A DNA stretch of 9,770 bases from DATBAK01 sp038240075 (GCA_038240075.1 JBBSEC010000139.1:1-9770), one strand, 5' to 3'. Shown: positions 1-6,769, counted from the stretch's first letter. The notes: generated from the letters alone by a model not told the origin. Made by a program: numbers and translations.

Positions 1-634
1 GCGCCGTTCGCTCCCGGTTGAGGACGGCGTACACCGCGGCAGTCGCCGTGCCGAAGACGAGGTGGGCGGAGAGGTCGTCGCCGAGCGTTTTCGCGTCGTA
101 TTCCCAGATCGGCTTGTACACCTTCGCGAGGGGAAGGAGCACGTAGCTCGAGAGCCACGCCGACGGGCCGAGCGCGAGCGCACAGGCCAACGGGTAGCGG
201 GCGCGTGGACCGGCCAGCGCGCCGTACTGCGCGCCCCAGTCAATGCCGGTGGCCGGCTTGAGCACGAGCGTGTGCGGGATCATCGGGTCGTGGTCGGGGT
301 CGGTGTACTCCTTGATGTCGAGGTCGGTTTGGATCGTTCGACCGGGATCCGACAGGAAGGTCCACGATGCTCCGACCGACGCGCGGAACTCCTGGAGCAC
401 GTGGTGCTCGTCGGTCGCGATGGTCACGATCTGCGTGTACGCCACTGCGATCTTCGGCTGGAACGCCGCCAGATCGAGGTGCTGCTGGTGCTCCTTGGGG
501 CAGTAGTGGCCGCGCGACAGCGTGAGGATCATCGGGTCGTCGCCCTGGAGCTCGCTCAACCTGCGGACGGTCTCGGTGTGGTCGGGCAGCGCGTAATCGG
601 GGAAGACGCCGCCGGGAACGATGTCAGCACGCAC
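1..634 (-). CDS. Peroxiredoxin-like (AhpC/TSA) protein with a foreign membrane-protein-like C-terminus, 3' partial
   Basis: The first ~127 residues (of 211 visible) are a thioredoxin-fold redoxin of the AhpC/TSA kind. The segment LSRGHYCPKEHQQH carries the only obvious candidate peroxidatic cysteine, Cys45, followed by FLSDPGR and IPHTLVLKP. From family knowledge such proteins reduce peroxides, and this subfamily normally continues after HTLVLKP with a short redoxin C-terminus. Here the sequence changes at about residues 127-131 to a different protein with hydrophobic stretches (about 147-170 and 190-206) and the segment YKPIWEYDAKTLGDDLSAHL. That tail recalls the end of actinobacterial DUF1440/YagU-like integral membrane proteins; this family call is from memory and tentative. 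The frame stays open to base 1, so the stop lies outside. The GTG start at 634 is fixed by AAAGGAGG eight bases upstream. It is the last visible gene of the minus-strand set, 25 bases after the 66-residue gene. It could be a true fusion, a deletion product or an assembly join. Confidence 0.75.
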   Translation of the reverse strand, partial: MRADIVPGGVFPDYALPDHTETVRRLSELQGDDPMILTLSRGHYCPKEHQQHLDLAAFQPKIAVAYTQIVTIATDEHHVLQEFRASVGASWTFLSDPGRTIQTDLDIKEYTDPDHDPMIPHTLVLKPATGIDWGAQYGALAGPRARYPLACALALGPSAWLSSYVLLPLAKVYKPIWEYDAKTLGDDLSAHLVFGTATAAVYAVLNRERTA

Positions 635-642
635 GATGTCAT

Positions 643-650
643 CCTCCTTT
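643..650 (-). promoter_or_regulatory. Strong ribosome binding site of the redoxin-like gene
   Basis: The minus strand reads AAAGGAGG, a near-perfect Shine-Dalgarno sequence, eight bases before the GTG at 634. It decides the start: the ATG that directly abuts the AGGAGG is in another frame and too close to be used. It is the strongest such site in the window, which suggests high or independent translation of the redoxin-like protein. Confidence 0.8.
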
Positions 651-659
651 CATGGTCGG

Positions 660-860
660 TCAGCTCGGGACGATGTGGTGAACCTCGGCCATGTACTGGT
701 CGGCCGCGCGAGTCGCCGCTTCGGGAATGCTTCCGTGCTCGCGTGCGTCGAGGTAGGGGGCGTACCAGTCCCACCAGTTGTGTTTCGGCGCGCGCTCCTC
801 GAACGCGCCGTGGTGTTCGGCCGTCTCGCGAAGCAGTTCGGCCAGCGTCGCGACATCCAT
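660..860 (-). CDS. Conserved 66-residue protein paired with the VOC gene
   Basis: This is a 66-residue protein from MDVATLAELL to HHIVPS, with an aromatic core HNWWDWYAPYLDAR. Similar small proteins with a W-x-D-W-Y-x-x-Y core are common in actinobacteria. They are often annotated loosely as hypothetical or bleomycin-resistance-associated, and often sit next to or fused with VOC/glyoxalase proteins; this is recalled, not searched. There is no signal peptide or membrane segment, and it looks helical and cytoplasmic. The ATG is five bases after the VOC stop (TGA GTCGA ATG region), with only a weak GGTGAG upstream, so it is probably translationally coupled. Its biochemical function is unknown. 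A partner or accessory role for the VOC protein is inferred from position only. Confidence 0.8.
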   Translation of the reverse strand: MDVATLAELLRETAEHHGAFEERAPKHNWWDWYAPYLDAREHGSIPEAATRAADQYMAEVHHIVPS

Positions 861-865
861 TCGAC

Positions 866-1309
866 TCACCGTCCCGGGAGGCGGGTCGTGATCTCCTGGA
901 GGAGCCAGCTGTTGCCGTCGGGGTCGGCGAACGTGGCGAACGACGCGTACGTGGCGCGTTCGTCCGCGGGGCCCGACGCGCGACCTTTCGTGTCCTCGTC
1001 GCCGAACCGGCACGCGAAGCCCGCTTCACAGTGGAACACCGGGCTCACGTCGACGCCGAGACTGACCAGTTCGTTGCGTGCGGCATCGATGTCGCTGATG
1101 ACGAGGTACGTCGACTGGGCCGTGCCGGCCGTGGTGAGACCCGCGCCGAACTGGATCGAGCACTGGGAGCCGGGCGGGGTCAGCTGCACCAGCTGAACGT
1201 GATCGACGTCGGCGTCGAGGCGCCAACCGAGCCCCGTGTAGAAGTCCTTGCTCCGGTTGACGTCGGAGACGGGAATCACGACAACTTCCAGCTTCAGTCC
1301 GTCGAACAT
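866..1309 (-). CDS. VOC / glyoxalase-fold protein
   Basis: This 147-residue protein belongs to the vicinal oxygen chelate superfamily (glyoxalase I, extradiol dioxygenase and bleomycin-resistance fold). Two βαβββ halves are visible: the first opens with VVVIPVSDVNRSKDFYTGLGWRL and the second with YLVISDIDAARNELVSLGV. It ends with the typical ADPDGNSWLLQE segment and TTRLPGR. The usual first-strand metal-ligand histidine appears to be valine here (VVVIPVSD), so metal catalysis is uncertain and it may be a binding or non-canonical member. The chosen ATG has GAAAGG directly against it, which is too close to be ideal. A TTG at 1336 in the same frame (9 residues longer, with GAAGG about 9 bases upstream) is the alternative start. 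It overlaps the remnant of the epimerase gene upstream and leads directly into the 66-residue gene. The substrate is not predictable. Confidence 0.85.
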   Translation of the reverse strand: MFDGLKLEVVVIPVSDVNRSKDFYTGLGWRLDADVDHVQLVQLTPPGSQCSIQFGAGLTTAGTAQSTYLVISDIDAARNELVSLGVDVSPVFHCEAGFACRFGDEDTKGRASGPADERATYASFATFADPDGNSWLLQEITTRLPGR

Positions 1310-1319
1310 CCTTTCTATC

Positions 1320-1564
1320 TTCGGCGAGAAGGTCAATGAGCGCGGCCTTCAACGTCGGATGCGCGAAGGGGAAGTTGCATTCCGACAGGCGAGCGGGAAT
1401 GCAACGGCGTCCCGAGAGCGCGAGTGCGGGGTCGGTTCGCAACACCACGGCGCCGGCGTCGCGGGGCTGCGCGTCAGCACGACGATCTCGTGCGATTGGG
1501 CGCGGAGGTGGTCGGCGATCCTGCGGCCGAGGGTTCCGGAACCACCGGCAAGAACGATCTTCAC
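1320..1564 (-). pseudogene. Collapsed TIGR01777-type NAD-dependent epimerase (N- and C-terminal ends only)
   Basis: From the GTG at 1564 the minus strand encodes VKIVLAGGSGTLGRRIADHL and then EIVVLTRSP. This is the Rossmann nucleotide-binding start (GGxGxxG at residues 7-13) of an epimerase/YfcH-like protein. After about 33-37 residues this frame stops resembling the family. A second frame, offset relative to the first, then reads AVVLRTDPALALSGRRCIPA followed by FPFAHPTLKAALIDLL, which matches the DUF1731-type C-terminal end of the same family. Intact members are about 300 residues, so roughly 200 or more residues in the middle are missing and the join (near 1440-1465) is out of frame. The C-terminal frame also has no stop until 1026, deep inside the VOC gene. 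I read this as a non-functional remnant. Misassembly is the main alternative. Confidence 0.7.
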
Positions 1565-1567
1565 TGC

Positions 1568-1597
1568 CTGACAGTCTTGCGCGCGATCCGCAATGAT
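1568..1597 (+). promoter_or_regulatory. Candidate promoter of the acyl-CoA synthetase gene
   Basis: CTGACA (1568-1573) matches the -35 consensus at five of six positions. It is followed after 18 bases by AATGAT (1592-1597), a four-of-six -10 element. The GTG start at 1604 lies seven bases further on, and there is no Shine-Dalgarno sequence. This fits a leaderless transcript, which is common in actinobacteria. It occupies the 39-base gap between the divergent epimerase remnant and the ligase. Confidence 0.4.
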
Positions 1598-1603
1598 GTT
1601 TCG

Positions 1604-3061
1604 GTGCCCGCCATCTCTTTCGCCCGCCGGTTGGCCGACTTCGCGGAAGCGGAACCCGACCGTGCGGCCGTCACCTGTGGCGCGGAGACGGTCACCCGCG
1701 CCGATTTGGAGAACCGGGCCGATGCGCTGGCGCGCGATCTCGCCGACGGCGGCGTCGGGGTGGGCTCGATGGTGAGCATCGCGTTGCCGAACTCGGTCGA
1801 TTGGTTCGTCGCCACGATCGCGGCATGGAAGCTCGGCGCAATTCCGCAACCGTTGAGCAGCCGCCTGCCGCGCCGCGAGCTCGAGGCGCTGGTGGAGCTC
1901 GCGGATGCCGCGGTGGTCGTGGGTGTCGAAACCGGTTCGCTCGCGTCGCGTTGGTGTCTTCCGATTGGGTACCAAGCCACCGAGCGCGCGGGCGCCGAGC
2001 CGTTGCCCGATGTGGTGAGCCCGGCTTGGAAGGCGCCGACATCCGGTGGCTCGACCGGGCGACCGAAGCTCATCGTCTCCGGTGATCCCGCGATCGTGAA
2101 CCCGAACGCGGCGCCGCCGCTGTCGTTCGAGATCGACGACTGCCTGGTGATGCCCGGACCGCTGTATCACAACGGCCCGATCGTCTGGTCGTGCCAGGCG
2201 CTGGTGTGGGGCGGACACATCGTCGTGCTTCCGCGTTTCGATGCCGAAGCCACGCTCGCGGCGATCGCGACCTACGGCGCCGGTGTCGTCTACCTCGTCC
2301 CCACGATGATGAAGCGCATCTGGGCGCTGCCCGAGGACGTCCGGGCCGCGTACGACCTTTCTTCCCTGCGCGTCGCGTGGCACCTCGCGGAACCGTGCCC
2401 GGTGTGGCTGAAGCAGGCGTGGATCGATTGGCTCGGACCGGAGCGGATCCTCGAGCTCTACGGAGGAACCGAGGGACAGGCCGCGACGATCATCACCGGT
2501 GCCGAGTGGCTCGAGCACCGCGGCTCGGTTGGTCGGCCGACCGGCGGCGAAATCGCGATCTGCGATGCCGACGGCAACGAGCTCCCCGCGAACACCGAAG
2601 GCGAGGTGTGGCTGCGAGGAAGCCGGGCTACGCCGTCGTACCGCTACGTCGGTGCCGAGGCGCGCACACGCGAAGGCGGTTGGGAGTCGCTTGGCGACAA
2701 CGGTTGGCTCGACGACGACGGCTACCTCTACCTCGGCGACCGCGTGGCCGACATGATCCTCACTGGCGGCGCGAACGTGTACCCGGCCGAGGTCGAGTCG
2801 TGCCTGCTCGAGCACTCGGGGGTTCGTTCGTGCGCGGTGATCGGTCTGCCCGACGACGACAAGGGCAACCGGATCCATGCGATCGTCGAAGTGGATCGAG
2901 CCGCCGTCGACGAAGCGGAGCTGCGCGGGTTCCTCGCCGAACGGTTGGTGAGCTACAAGTTGCCGCGTACCTACGAGTTCGTCGACACGCCGTTGCGTGA
3001 CGATGCGGGCAAGGTGCGGCGCGGGGAGCTGCGTGCCGAACGGCTCGAGCGCCGAGACTGA
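1604..3061 (+). CDS. AMP-binding acyl-CoA synthetase (BaiB/FadD-like)
   Basis: This 485-residue member of the ANL adenylate-forming superfamily activates a carboxylic acid with ATP to an acyl-adenylate and transfers it to CoA. The phosphate-binding loop is SGGSTGRPKL (about residues 147-156). The A5 motif is ELYGGTEGQ (284-292), the A7 region is GDNGWLDDDGYLYLGDR (364-380), the hinge and A8 region continues ADMILTGGANVYPAEVE, and the C-terminal catalytic lysine is in DDAGKVRR (Lys470). All key motifs are present. The segments WHLAEPCPVWLKQAWIDWLG and EWLEHRGSVGRP resemble bile-acid-CoA-ligase-like (BaiB) and actinobacterial FadD proteins, so a bulky, perhaps steroid-side-chain or aromatic, acid is possible but unproven. 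The GTG at 1604 is chosen because homology begins right after it; in-frame codons extend upstream to 1424 but overlap the divergent remnant and are not family-like. The ABC cluster begins 46 bases downstream. Confidence 0.88.
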   Translation: MPAISFARRLADFAEAEPDRAAVTCGAETVTRADLENRADALARDLADGGVGVGSMVSIALPNSVDWFVATIAAWKLGAIPQPLSSRLPRRELEALVELADAAVVVGVETGSLASRWCLPIGYQATERAGAEPLPDVVSPAWKAPTSGGSTGRPKLIVSGDPAIVNPNAAPPLSFEIDDCLVMPGPLYHNGPIVWSCQALVWGGHIVVLPRFDAEATLAAIATYGAGVVYLVPTMMKRIWALPEDVRAAYDLSSLRVAWHLAEPCPVWLKQAWIDWLGPERILELYGGTEGQAATIITGAEWLEHRGSVGRPTGGEIAICDADGNELPANTEGEVWLRGSRATPSYRYVGAEARTREGGWESLGDNGWLDDDGYLYLGDRVADMILTGGANVYPAEVESCLLEHSGVRSCAVIGLPDDDKGNRIHAIVEVDRAAVDEAELRGFLAERLVSYKLPRTYEFVDTPLRDDAGKVRRGELRAERLERRD

Positions 3062-3092
3062 GAGCGGTGTCAGCGACGTTCTACCGAGGTGG

Positions 3093-3098
3093 CAGACT
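3093..3098 (+). promoter_or_regulatory. Weak candidate -10 element before the ABC cluster
   Basis: CAGACT sits nine bases before the GTG at 3108, and there is no close ribosome binding site (GAGGTGG lies about 20 bases upstream, too far). The spacing would suit a leaderless start, but the match is poor and I see no clear -35. Read-through from the acyl-CoA synthetase gene is equally possible. Confidence 0.2.
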
Positions 3099-3107
3099 CG
3101 CGGCGTC

Positions 3108-4025
3108 GTGGAATCTGGATCCCTGCTCCGCATCGACGGGCTGACGAAGCGCTACGGGGGCACGACTGCGCTCGATGACCTGAGCCTCGAGATCCCGCGC
3201 GGGCGGGTTGGTCTGGTCGGAGCCAACGGTGCAGGCAAGACGACGACCTTCCGTCTCCTGCTCGGGCTCGCCCATCCCACGCAAGGCCGTATCGAGGTGT
3301 GCGGTCTCGATGTCGCGCGCGATCCGATCGGCGTGCGGGCGCGACTGGGCTACATGCCCGAGCACGACTGTCTGCCGCTCGATCAGACGGCCGCGGACGT
3401 CGTCGCCACGTTCGGCGAGCTGAGTGGGTTGCCGGCGCGTGCCGCCCGCCAACGTGCGTCCGACATCCTCGACCTTGTGGGGCTCGACGAAGCGCGCTTC
3501 CGCTCGATCGGTGAGTTCTCGACGGGCATGCGGCAGCGGACGAAGCTCGCGCAGGCAATTGTCGGCGACCCCGAGCTCGTCCTCCTCGACGAGCCGACGA
3601 GTGGTCTGGACCCGGCCGGCCGCGACGACATGCTCGCGCTCGTCGCCCGGCTCGGATCGTTCGGCATCTCCGTGCTGATGGCGACGCACCTGCTCGACGA
3701 CGTGCAGAAGGTGTGCGACTACGTCGTGATGATCGACGCGGGCCGGCTCGTCGTTGCCGGCGCAACCGATTCACTCCTCGAGCGCACCGGCACCGTGACC
3801 GTCGATGTCGGCCCGGCCGGTGAACGACTCGTCGCCGCGCTCGACGCGGCGAGCTGGGTGGCGGTCGCCGCGGACGGCGTCGTCGAAGTGCAGGTCCGCA
3901 GCGACGACGACCTCGATAGGTTGCGCAACCTCATCGCGGAGCTCGAGCTGCCGCTCTACCGGCTCTCGACCCGCGTGACATCGCTCGACGAAGTGTTCCT
4001 GAAACGTGCCGAGAGCACGCTGTGA
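3108..4025 (+). CDS. ABC transporter ATP-binding protein 1 (ABC-2 export type)
   Basis: A 305-residue cytoplasmic ATPase subunit that energises a membrane exporter. The motifs in order are Walker A GANGAGKT (38-45), a Q-loop region GYMPEHD (81-87) with glutamate where glutamine is usual, signature FSTGMRQR (137-144), Walker B and D-loop LVLLDEPTSGLDP (157-169), and switch histidine MATHLLDD (His194). The ~90-residue C-terminal extension after the nucleotide-binding domain is typical of ABC-2 exporter ATPases. The GTG at 3108 gives the normal short lead into the first strand (LLRIDGLTKRYGG). An in-frame ATG at 3000 exists but would add 36 residues overlapping the end of the ligase gene. The stop overlaps the next start as GTGA, so it is coupled to the permease. 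It looks fully competent for ATP hydrolysis. The substrate is unknown. Confidence 0.9.
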   Translation: MESGSLLRIDGLTKRYGGTTALDDLSLEIPRGRVGLVGANGAGKTTTFRLLLGLAHPTQGRIEVCGLDVARDPIGVRARLGYMPEHDCLPLDQTAADVVATFGELSGLPARAARQRASDILDLVGLDEARFRSIGEFSTGMRQRTKLAQAIVGDPELVLLDEPTSGLDPAGRDDMLALVARLGSFGISVLMATHLLDDVQKVCDYVVMIDAGRLVVAGATDSLLERTGTVTVDVGPAGERLVAALDAASWVAVAADGVVEVQVRSDDDLDRLRNLIAELELPLYRLSTRVTSLDEVFLKRAESTL

Positions 4026-4936
4026 GCGTCGTCGAGACCGGAGCGACCGGGCCCGTTGGTGCGGTCTACGACCGCGGCTATCGCCCCTATGAAGGGCCCC
4101 GTGGCCGACGGGGCGCGGCGACCTTTGCCCTGTACAAGGCGTCGATGCGACGCGCGTTGGGCATCCGGCGTACCTGGCGACAGAAGGTCGCACCCTTCAC
4201 GCTCCTCGGCGTCGTCACGATCCCGGCGATCGTCAACGTCGGAATCGGATACGTGACGCGCGACCGCTTCCTGACCGAGCGAATCAAGATCATCACGTAT
4301 CACGACTACGTCGGCGTCTCGTCCGCGCTGCTGCTCTTCGTCGCGCTGGTCGCGCCCGACGTGATGTGCCCTGACCGCCGCCAGCGGGTTCTTCCCCTCA
4401 TGTTCGCCCGACCGATCACGGGCATCGACTACGTCGTCGCCAAGTTCGGCGCGATCGCGACGATCCTTTTCGCGTTCTCGTTCCTGCCGCAGGTCGTGCT
4501 GTTCGTCGGGAACATGCTTGTCAGCGACAGCGCGCTCGACTATTTCACCGGTCATCTCGCAGTGTTGTGGCAGGTTCCCGTCGCGGTCGTTCTGCTGGCG
4601 GTGTATTACGCCGTCGTTGGTCTCGCGATTTCGTCGCTCACCGATCGTCGAATCGTCGCCGGCGCGTCCGTCATCGGACTCTTCCTCATCGCGTCGATCA
4701 CGTCGCGCATCTTCGTCGGCGACTCCCAGTTCAACGGCGGTTCTCCAGCTGCGCTCCTCAACCTGCTGCGGCTGCCCCTGTACCTGCGCGACCTCGTGTT
4801 CCTCGGTCACGTCGATCAAGGGTCGCCGCTGAGCGCAGTCAGTAGCGGCGGGGCGCTCGCCATTGTCGTCTACCTTGCGGTCTTGCTCGTAGGAGCCGTG
4901 GTGCTGCTCCGTCGATACCGGTGGGTGGAACGGTGA
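4022..4936 (+). CDS. ABC-2 type permease 1
   Basis: A 304-residue integral membrane subunit with about six hydrophobic segments: roughly 56-78, 96-115, 142-166, 180-206, 211-232 and 279-300. The cytoplasmic N-terminus carries YDRGYRPYEGPRGRRG and a basic stretch before the first segment, which I recall from actinobacterial ABC-2 permeases. The second segment leads into APDVMCPDRRQRVLPLMFARP, the usual coupling-helix region of ABC-2 permeases (conserved pattern of acidic and basic residues followed by LxxARP). The GTG start overlaps the preceding ATPase stop by four bases, and its own stop overlaps the next ATPase start in the same way. It probably pairs with ATPase 1, though a mixed complex with the second pair is possible. 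Confidence 0.85.
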   Translation: MSVVETGATGPVGAVYDRGYRPYEGPRGRRGAATFALYKASMRRALGIRRTWRQKVAPFTLLGVVTIPAIVNVGIGYVTRDRFLTERIKIITYHDYVGVSSALLLFVALVAPDVMCPDRRQRVLPLMFARPITGIDYVVAKFGAIATILFAFSFLPQVVLFVGNMLVSDSALDYFTGHLAVLWQVPVAVVLLAVYYAVVGLAISSLTDRRIVAGASVIGLFLIASITSRIFVGDSQFNGGSPAALLNLLRLPLYLRDLVFLGHVDQGSPLSAVSSGGALAIVVYLAVLLVGAVVLLRRYRWVER

Positions 4937-5901
4937 CCTCGTCGCTCGGCCCCGAACGCGTCCCTGCGGATGATCCAGCGTTCGCGGACCATGCCACCGT
5001 GACGGTCAGCACGGTGTCGGTGTGGTTCCGCCAGAAGGTCGCGCTGTCGGAGCTCAGCTGCTCGTTCGGGCCCGGTGTGACCGGGCTGCTCGGGCCGAAC
5101 GGGGCCGGCAAGACGACACTGATGCGGGCCATCACCGGGCTCATCGACGTCAACCAGGGCCGCGTCGAGGTCGAAGGCAGCGACCCTCGTCGCAATCGCG
5201 AGGTGTTCCGACGCCTCGCTCTCGTACCGGAGGACGAAGCGGTTCCGGGTGGACTCACCGCGCGCCAGTTCGTGCACTACTCCGCAGACCTCCACGGCGT
5301 CGCCGACCGGAACGCTCCGGAGGATGCGCTGCAGTCGGTCGGGATGCTCGACGTCGCGGACCGGGGCGTCGACGGGTTCAGCAAGGGCATGCGCCAGCGC
5401 ACGAAGGTCGCCGCCGCGCTGGTCTGCGATCCGCACGTGCTCGTGCTCGACGAGCCGCTGAACGGCGCCGACCCCGTGCAACGCCTGCACCTCATCGCCC
5501 TGTTCCAACGGCTCGGCGCGCAGGGCCGCACCGTGATCGTGAGCTCGCACATCCTGAACGAGGTCGAGCGGTTGGCGCCGCGCGTGATCGTGTTGATCAA
5601 CGGTCGGTTGGCAGCCGCCGGCGGCCACCACGCGATTCGCGACGCGATGGACGATCGGCCGCGGCACGTGCTCGTCCGTTCGACTGATGGACGCCGCTTG
5701 GCGTCATCGCTCATCGCGCTCGACTCCGTGGGCGGCGTGACCTTCGACGCGGTTCGCGACGGGCTCGTGATCGAGACCGTGCGCGCACGCGAGCTTGCGA
5801 TCGCGCTCCCGCGCGTCGCGCGCGACGGGTCGGTCCGCTTGCTCGAGGTGCGTGCGCTCGACGACTCGCTCGAGAGCCTCTTCCGGGAGCTGATTCGATG
5901 A
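4933..5901 (+). CDS. ABC transporter ATP-binding protein 2 (ABC-2 export type)
   Basis: A 322-residue ATPase subunit. The motifs are Walker A GPNGAGKT (54-61), a Q-loop region LVPEDEAVPGG (from 97) again with glutamate in place of glutamine, signature FSKGMRQR (149-156), Walker B VLVLDEP (169-175) with the D-loop NGADP (177-181) instead of the usual SGLDP, and switch region SSHILNEVE with His206. The catalytic glutamate (Glu174) is present. The first ~25 residues precede the ATPase fold and look like a short disordered lead. The GTG at 4933 is preferred because it forms a GTGA overlap with the permease stop, matching the junction before it. A GTG at 4921 in the same frame would add four residues. 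The altered D-loop suggests its site may act differently from that of ATPase 1. Confidence 0.88.
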   Translation: MTSSLGPERVPADDPAFADHATVTVSTVSVWFRQKVALSELSCSFGPGVTGLLGPNGAGKTTLMRAITGLIDVNQGRVEVEGSDPRRNREVFRRLALVPEDEAVPGGLTARQFVHYSADLHGVADRNAPEDALQSVGMLDVADRGVDGFSKGMRQRTKVAAALVCDPHVLVLDEPLNGADPVQRLHLIALFQRLGAQGRTVIVSSHILNEVERLAPRVIVLINGRLAAAGGHHAIRDAMDDRPRHVLVRSTDGRRLASSLIALDSVGGVTFDAVRDGLVIETVRARELAIALPRVARDGSVRLLEVRALDDSLESLFRELIR

Positions 5902-6737
5902 GCGTCGTGCAGTCACCGAGCACCCGCCGCCGGTCGCGCTTCGTTGTGATCGTCGTCTACACCTTCCGGTCGTGCTTCCCGCGCAAGCGGTGGGCGGCCA
6001 TCCTGGTTCCGTGTGGGGGTGCGCTCCTGTTCGGGCTGCTCGCCCACGCCGTCCACGAGCACATGCAGACAGGATTCGTCAGCCTGTCGCCCACGGGTGC
6101 CTTCACGTTCGTGCGGCCCGACCGAATCTTCAACCCGGCACAGCGCGCCTTCGCAACCGTGGCGGCCGACGGCATCTTCGGGCTCGTCATGCCGATCGCC
6201 GCCCTCGTGATCGGCGACTCCGTGCTCGGAGCCGAGGTGCGCGCGGGCACGTTCCACTTCACGTGGCTGACGCCGACACCGACCTGGCAGATCGTGCTGG
6301 GCCGCTGGACCGCCGGTTCGATCGTCGCACTCGTCACCGTCGCGCCCGCGTGCGCCCTCGCGGCGGTGATTTCCGGTACGCCCGAGAGTGCGGCCGCGGC
6401 CTTCGTCGCCGCGGCCGTCGGGAGTGCGGCGTACATCGCGGTCTTCGTTGCCATTGCGGTGCTGACACATCGAACCGCGGTGTGGTCGTTGACCTTCGTG
6501 TTCCTGATCGAACGGTTGCTCGGCACCGCATTGACGGGGATCGCGCAACTCTCACCGACGTGGGAATCCCGCGCGATCTTCGTCGGCTTCCTCGGCGACG
6601 TGCCGAGCAGTGTCGTGCGCAAGGGGATCCCGCAGGGCGGTGCGGCCGTCGTGCGGCTGTTGATCGTCGCGGCCGTCTTCCTGGTCATCGCGATCTGGCG
6701 GATGAGTCACATGCGCATGTCCGGCGCGTCCGACTAA
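5898..6737 (+). CDS. ABC-2 type permease 2
   Basis: A 279-residue membrane protein with about six hydrophobic segments: roughly 33-53, 92-112, 130-157, 158-188, 193-215 and 250-271. The motif ALVIGDSVLGAEVRAGTFHF followed by LTPTPTWQIVLGRW is the characteristic coupling region of ABC-2 permeases. The arginine-rich N-terminus should be cytoplasmic. The long loop after the first segment (about 55-90) probably faces outside. The ATG overlaps the ATPase 2 stop (ATGA), making this the fourth and last gene of the quartet. The next gene starts 32 bases after its TAA and appears to have its own promoter. The substrate is unknown. Confidence 0.85.
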   Translation: MSVVQSPSTRRRSRFVVIVVYTFRSCFPRKRWAAILVPCGGALLFGLLAHAVHEHMQTGFVSLSPTGAFTFVRPDRIFNPAQRAFATVAADGIFGLVMPIAALVIGDSVLGAEVRAGTFHFTWLTPTPTWQIVLGRWTAGSIVALVTVAPACALAAVISGTPESAAAAFVAAAVGSAAYIAVFVAIAVLTHRTAVWSLTFVFLIERLLGTALTGIAQLSPTWESRAIFVGFLGDVPSSVVRKGIPQGGAAVVRLLIVAAVFLVIAIWRMSHMRMSGASD

Positions 6738-6755
6738 GTGGTGCGCGCCGTCGCG

Positions 6756-6761
6756 TACCCT
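6756..6761 (+). promoter_or_regulatory. Candidate -10 element of the prenyltransferase-repeat gene
   Basis: TACCCT fits the TANNNT pattern of actinobacterial -10 elements. It lies eight bases before a GTG at 6770 that has no Shine-Dalgarno sequence. This spacing would place transcription start at or next to the first codon (leaderless). No convincing -35 element is seen. Confidence 0.4.
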
Positions 6762-6769
6762 CATTCTTC

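Noticed and set aside
62..1339. A 425-codon open frame on the plus strand
   Set aside because: Its product is arginine- and valine-rich with no recognisable domain. The opposite strand encodes the redoxin, 66-residue and VOC proteins with clear family motifs, so this is an antisense shadow of GC-rich codons.
1349..3133. A 594-codon open frame on the minus strand opposite the acyl-CoA synthetase
   Set aside because: Most of it is the low-complexity antisense of the ligase gene. Only its last ~75 codons contain the real epimerase start, which begins at the GTG at 1564.
3956..4819. A 287-codon minus-strand frame opposite the first permease
   Set aside because: It is composed mainly of charged residues (Asp, Arg, Glu) and is the antisense of hydrophobic membrane codons. 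The permease is well supported.
5972..6769. An upstream extension in the frame of the prenyltransferase-repeat gene
   Set aside because: It overlaps permease 2 in another frame and is arginine-rich without homology. Recognisable sequence begins only after 6770.
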